Source of the DNA: Serinus canaria
Lineage: Eukaryota > Chordata > Aves > Passeriformes > Fringillidae
Direction: 5' to 3'
Length of the DNA: 64,000 nt
Assembly: GCF_022539315.1 (NCBI RefSeq)
Contig: NC_066316.1
Location: 23,611,245-23,675,244 of the forward strand
Below, piece by piece: positions 59,962-64,000 of the stretch; positions within the stretch are counted from its first letter, which is position 1; every line of letters begins with the position of its first letter. A program made the translations under genes and the position numbers. Below the pieces are notes generated by a model, which worked only from the letters and a program-made list of their open reading frames with translations, had not been told where the DNA came from and ran no database searches.

Positions 59962-62900
59962 CCCCCACCCTTGGATGTGTGTACCACTGTTTCAGAGGCT
60001 CCTGATCTCACGGTCATGAGCAAAGGGTCCTGCTGGGTTTTGCCATGGATCTTGCCAGTCTGAGGGATGCAGCAGCTTCTGCAGTCAAGCAGCAGGAGAA
60101 AAAAGCAGATCAAACTAATAAAAGTAATAACTATCAATTCCCTGGCAAAATCACAGTAGATTATTTTTCTAACAGAAGGTGCTCAAAGAAAGCATTGTCA
60201 CCCTGATTTTTTAAGATTTTCTAAGCCTTCTGATGTTTGCATTCTTGTAATGAACTTTCTCACACACTTTCTGTAAATAAGTTATTGTTTTGCATTCTTT
60301 TATGGAGTGGAGGAGAAATTTGATGGACTGTTGGTTTGTCCAGTGTCATTGGAGAGGAGAGGTGGCATTTTCAGCCTCCAATCTACTGTCAGTTTTGGAA
60401 GTCTATGAGTGTTGGAGTCAGAAAACAAAAAGTCCTTTTTTACCTTGGAAAGAGCAGCAAGTCCATGTTGCGTTGTTTCATGTCCTATAGTGACAACAAA
60501 ATCATGTTCTTGTGGTAACAGTTATAATATATGCTGCTGCCTTTTTTTCCTTTTTGAGTAACAATAACTTTAGGCAAAGGGAAATGTTCCTAAGTGGACG
60601 AATGAGAATCCTTAATTTAATCTACTACCTGAGAGATGCTGGGGTCCCCAGCAATTATTAATAAATATTTTTAACAAATATCCTCTGCCTCTTGATGGAA
60701 AAAAACCCTCTTTGCCCAGGTCAGTCACATTTATTTCAGTCTAGACGAAATAGCTCCTAGGTGTTGCAGGGAGAAACAATGATGTCTGAGTGCCTCCTGG
60801 AGAACATTCAAACCTTGAGCATATTTTGGTTTGTACTGGAGTTGAACTTGATGTGATAGGTCTGGAAAAATAAAGAGCTGACAGTCTATATACACAACCA
60901 GGTTTTTAGTCCACATGGATAATGAGACCTAAGCACCCAGCCACTTTTTTTTTTTGTGCCACTGTCAATTTAAAGTGCATTTTTAAATGAACAGTGGGGT
61001 TATTTGGGTCTATTAATTAGAGTAATTGTTTCCTGCGTGGAAACCACATGGATGAGATGTGAAAGGCGCGTGTGTGTGAGAAGGAACGCTGGCGTGTGTG
61101 AGACTGGAGCAATTCCCCTTTGAAGATTTTTTTTTTAATCCCCAGAGAGGGAGCTTGTAATGAGCAACAACATTTATGCTGAGGACTTCAATGCTCCTTG
61201 TTGCCCCATCCGTTGCCTTGCCTTTCACATGGAGATGAAAGCCAGTGGTTGAAGCTGCTCCTCCTTTTCCCATGTGGCTGATATAAATTCTACATCAAAT
61301 GGAGAGGAGGAAGGGCAGGTTTGGCTGTCAGCAAAAAAATGAAGGAGAGGTCTGAGAGCAGCAGGAGCAGGGGCTCAGTTCTCATTAATCTGGAGGGCAG
61401 CAGAAGAGTAAACATAAAACCTTGGGAAGATGCCTACTGTGTCCTTTAAACAAAGAGCCTGTGATTGGCATAATAAAGGGTGCAGTGCTGATGGGTAAAT
61501 GGGAAAATGCTTTTCCTAAGGTTTATCTGTTAATGGGTAGGATGGGAAACTCATGCAGATTTTTATAGTTTGTATAAAACTTGAATGCTTTGATTTGTGC
61601 ATTTAGCAAGTACAACAATGATCCTGCAGTTTAATTTCCAACCTGAATTCTATTTCAAGTCTCTCTATTTTAACTTTCACAAGGAAGTTTTCTTTCTGCT
61701 TGGTTATGGTATTTTTCCTAGTGCAGAACAATACCAGAGGAAAAATGTTTGGGAAATGTTTGGGATTAATCTCATGTTCTTGAAATGCAGAATGTTATTT
61801 CTCCTTTTACGCCTCCTTTTGCTGCAGTGGCACATCTCAAATGTGACTCAGCCCATGTGTGTCCCTACAATTTTCCCTGTGGAACAGCCTAGTTTGGAGA
61901 GAAAAGGGAAGGGATGAAAAAATTCAGCAACACATCCTGACAGAGGCCAGGCAGACAGTGTGGCTTTATTAGGGAAGAGCTGGGAAGAGAGACAGTAGAT
62001 CTCCTGAGACATCTAAGAGCAGGTAGTTTGTATGTTGGAGTCATGGAATGGGCATAAATCCCTCCTCAAAGGCAGTAGGGTTCATAGTTTATATTGTCAT
62101 GCTCTCACCTTGATTTGAGCAGCATTTGCATATTCTCTTTTGATTTTTCTTCTGCGCTGAGGTCCTGTTCTCTGCTCATCTGCACAGAAGATGAGAGGCA
62201 GAGACTCTGTTCTGATGTACCCAGAAATACTAAAGCAAGAGGAGTGGAGTCAGCATGAGGTTTTTTATCCAACACTTCGTTTGGGAAGGTCCCTGTGCAT
62301 GAACATGGCAAAACTTGCTCCTGACACAACTTGGACAATAATCAGTCAGAAATCTAAATTTTAACTACTCTAATCATTCCTGTTTCTCCTTTTTTTCTTT
62401 CAATTTCTTTCCTGGGGAAATACTTATATTTGTTTATATGGGCCCTTTTACCTCTTCTCATCCCTTCTGAAGATACATGCAAAGACATCAAGGCTCAGAG
62501 ACAAGGCTACAAAATAAAACTCTGTTCAGCTAGAAATCTGGACCACCACAGAAGATTATTACAAAGGATTTAGGCTGGGGTAGTCTTTGGTACATTTTGA
62601 ACAGAGCTGAACATCAGAAAAGATTTATGTCAGCATTGAGATCCTGCTAAGAGGAAACCACATTTTTCTCTCTCAAAAAGCTCTGTTGCTACCTCATACT
62701 GTTTACAGTCTTTGTGAAACTATTTCAGGATTTTTCCAGACTTTGACAAGAAGGTTGGTGATATTTGAGGCTCTGCTGATTTTGATAAGTAATAGATGGT
62801 TTCTTTGAAGGCACTGCTTTAGTACCAGGTAACATCACATGAGCACTAAATATCCAGCTAGACCAAATGAAGAAACTGCTGGGCTTAATTCCTGGCCCAG

Positions 62901-64000
62901 TGATCCTCTTCTCCTTTTTCCAGGAGGTGAATTTTGCAGTTCTGTTCAGTATTCTTGTTGTGTGGTCAATAAAAGGAAAGGAAAAAAGGAAAAGGAAAAC
63001 TTTAATCTTGGCTCTGTTGTCTGTACACCAATTGATGGGACAGGATTCTCACAGCAGTCTTCTTGTGGCAAAGCCAGAACAGAAGGAAATTTGCTCTTAC
63101 CTGGGCTTGTTCACCAGCAAGGAGACTCAGATGGCTTTTGTGATGTGGGCATTCCAGGAGAGAAATAACTCTGGCAGATGCTCTCATGGTAGTGCATTGA
63201 TACACAAAGGGATATAGTTCTTGAGAGCTCATTAAGTTCTGAGTACCAGAAAAGGAAATTAGGAAAAAGATGAATCTGACAAGAAATTTGTGTTTGATTC
63301 TAGCAGGTGTTTTGAGGGAAAGTGAAAAATAAAATATCTTCTTCCTGAAACTTTCACCTATTTTAAAACACTGTATATTTGGAAGTATTTTTATGATGAA
63401 AAAGGAATATATGCAAATATTAATGTAGTAAAATTTAATTAAGATAAATAAATCAATTAGTTGTTTTGAATGAGTAATTTAAAATAGTGTCTTCAATCAA
63501 ATAAATAAATATAATAGTCCCTATCAGTGAACTCCATCAGCCTAATGGCTTGCTGTATTTTTATTTGCTTTATTAATGAAGAAAAAAACCAAACTTCTGC
63601 ATGAGTTATTTTATATTTAGGCATGATTAAAGGTTCTTGCAGCATCAGGGGATTTTAACAGGCAATTATATTTTGAGTTTATAATGGATTGATTATTCCT
63701 TCCTGAGAGAACAGCCATGCACAGACAAACTGCATAGAAATAACATGTCAACAATGTCATACTACTGTACAGATTTTAAAGATAAATCTCCATCTGGCAA
63801 GCAGACATGCAGGAAGGAACTTCTGTCAATGTGGCTTTCACACAAAGTTCATCGGGGATAAAACCCGGCTTGAAGATTCATTTCTGCTTCTCACACTCAG
63901 CCAATGTTAATTTACTCTAGATGTTTCTTAAAGAGACTGAGAATTGAGTAGGAATAAGGAAAAGATAAGGAAAAAGCTGTTTTTCCTCTCTTGTTCCACT
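59962..64000. other. Unique non-coding sequence
   Basis: No gene, RNA or mobile element recognised. Short A- and T-runs (near 60946-60955 and 61128-61137) and chance open frames only. AT-rich sequence with TAAT sites lies at about 63360-63620. Confidence 0.5.

Noticed and set aside
59421..60137. Open frames rich in Ile-Pro-Ser-His or Met-Gly-Trp-Asp repeats, up to 194 codons
   Set aside because: They are direct translations of the CATCC pentamer array in different frames.
62867..63217. 116-codon frame starting MKKLLGLIPG that resembles a signal peptide
   Set aside because: Overlapping frames of similar length exist on both strands, no homology is recognised, and the hydrophobic start is expected by chance in T-rich DNA.
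1..64000. CRISPR arrays, bacterial operons, tRNA or rRNA genes
   Set aside because: No spaced-repeat array, no densely packed long genes and no tRNA cloverleaf or rRNA sequence were seen. The repeats present are vertebrate.

Overview
This window reads as non-coding nuclear DNA from a vertebrate, most likely a bird and perhaps a songbird. The bird call rests on the repeats: four chicken-repeat-1 (CR1) LINE fragments, and an endogenous retrovirus whose primer site matches tRNA-Trp, the primer used by avian alpharetroviruses. AT-rich, CpG-poor DNA is interrupted by GC-rich low-complexity DNA and a CATCC pentamer array. No intact protein-coding gene, rRNA or tRNA could be supported. Most open frames are short and chance-like, and the longest ones lie in simple-sequence DNA. 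The window is best read as an intergenic region or a very long intron.

Layout. 1-2.1 kb is unique sequence. 2.1-3.1 kb is an old, decayed CR1 on the plus strand. 4.9-6.7 kb is a compact, internally deleted endogenous retrovirus with two LTRs, a 6-bp target-site duplication, a tRNA-Trp primer site, a broken gag matrix start and a polypurine tract; its 5' LTR carries a 48-bp tandem array that the 3' LTR lacks. 6.7-20.9 kb is unique sequence with an 88-bp duplication at 8.0 kb and small low-complexity tracts. Three 5'-truncated minus-strand CR1 copies lie at 20.9, 39.5 and 53.9 kb. A TATC/CTAT microsatellite fills 35.3-35.5 kb. A 97-bp sequence of unknown origin occurs at both 36.2 and 39.3 kb. 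Two exon-like open segments lie on the minus strand at 43.3-43.6 kb.

The strangest stretch is 49.5-51.1 kb: a pyrimidine tract, about 1.3 kb of almost T-free G/A-rich DNA with many CpGs and G-runs, and then an abrupt switch to about 220 bp of pyrimidine-rich DNA. A CATCC array occupies 59.74-59.96 kb.

A second theme is perfect or near-perfect short-loop inverted repeats (8.06, 13.9, 15.3, 21.8, 34.8-34.95, 45.5, 52.3 and 55.8 kb). Some also carry direct repeats, as expected of replication template switching. Several AT-rich, homeobox- and SOX-site-like stretches could be conserved enhancers, but this cannot be judged without alignments. No genes here can be shown to work together.
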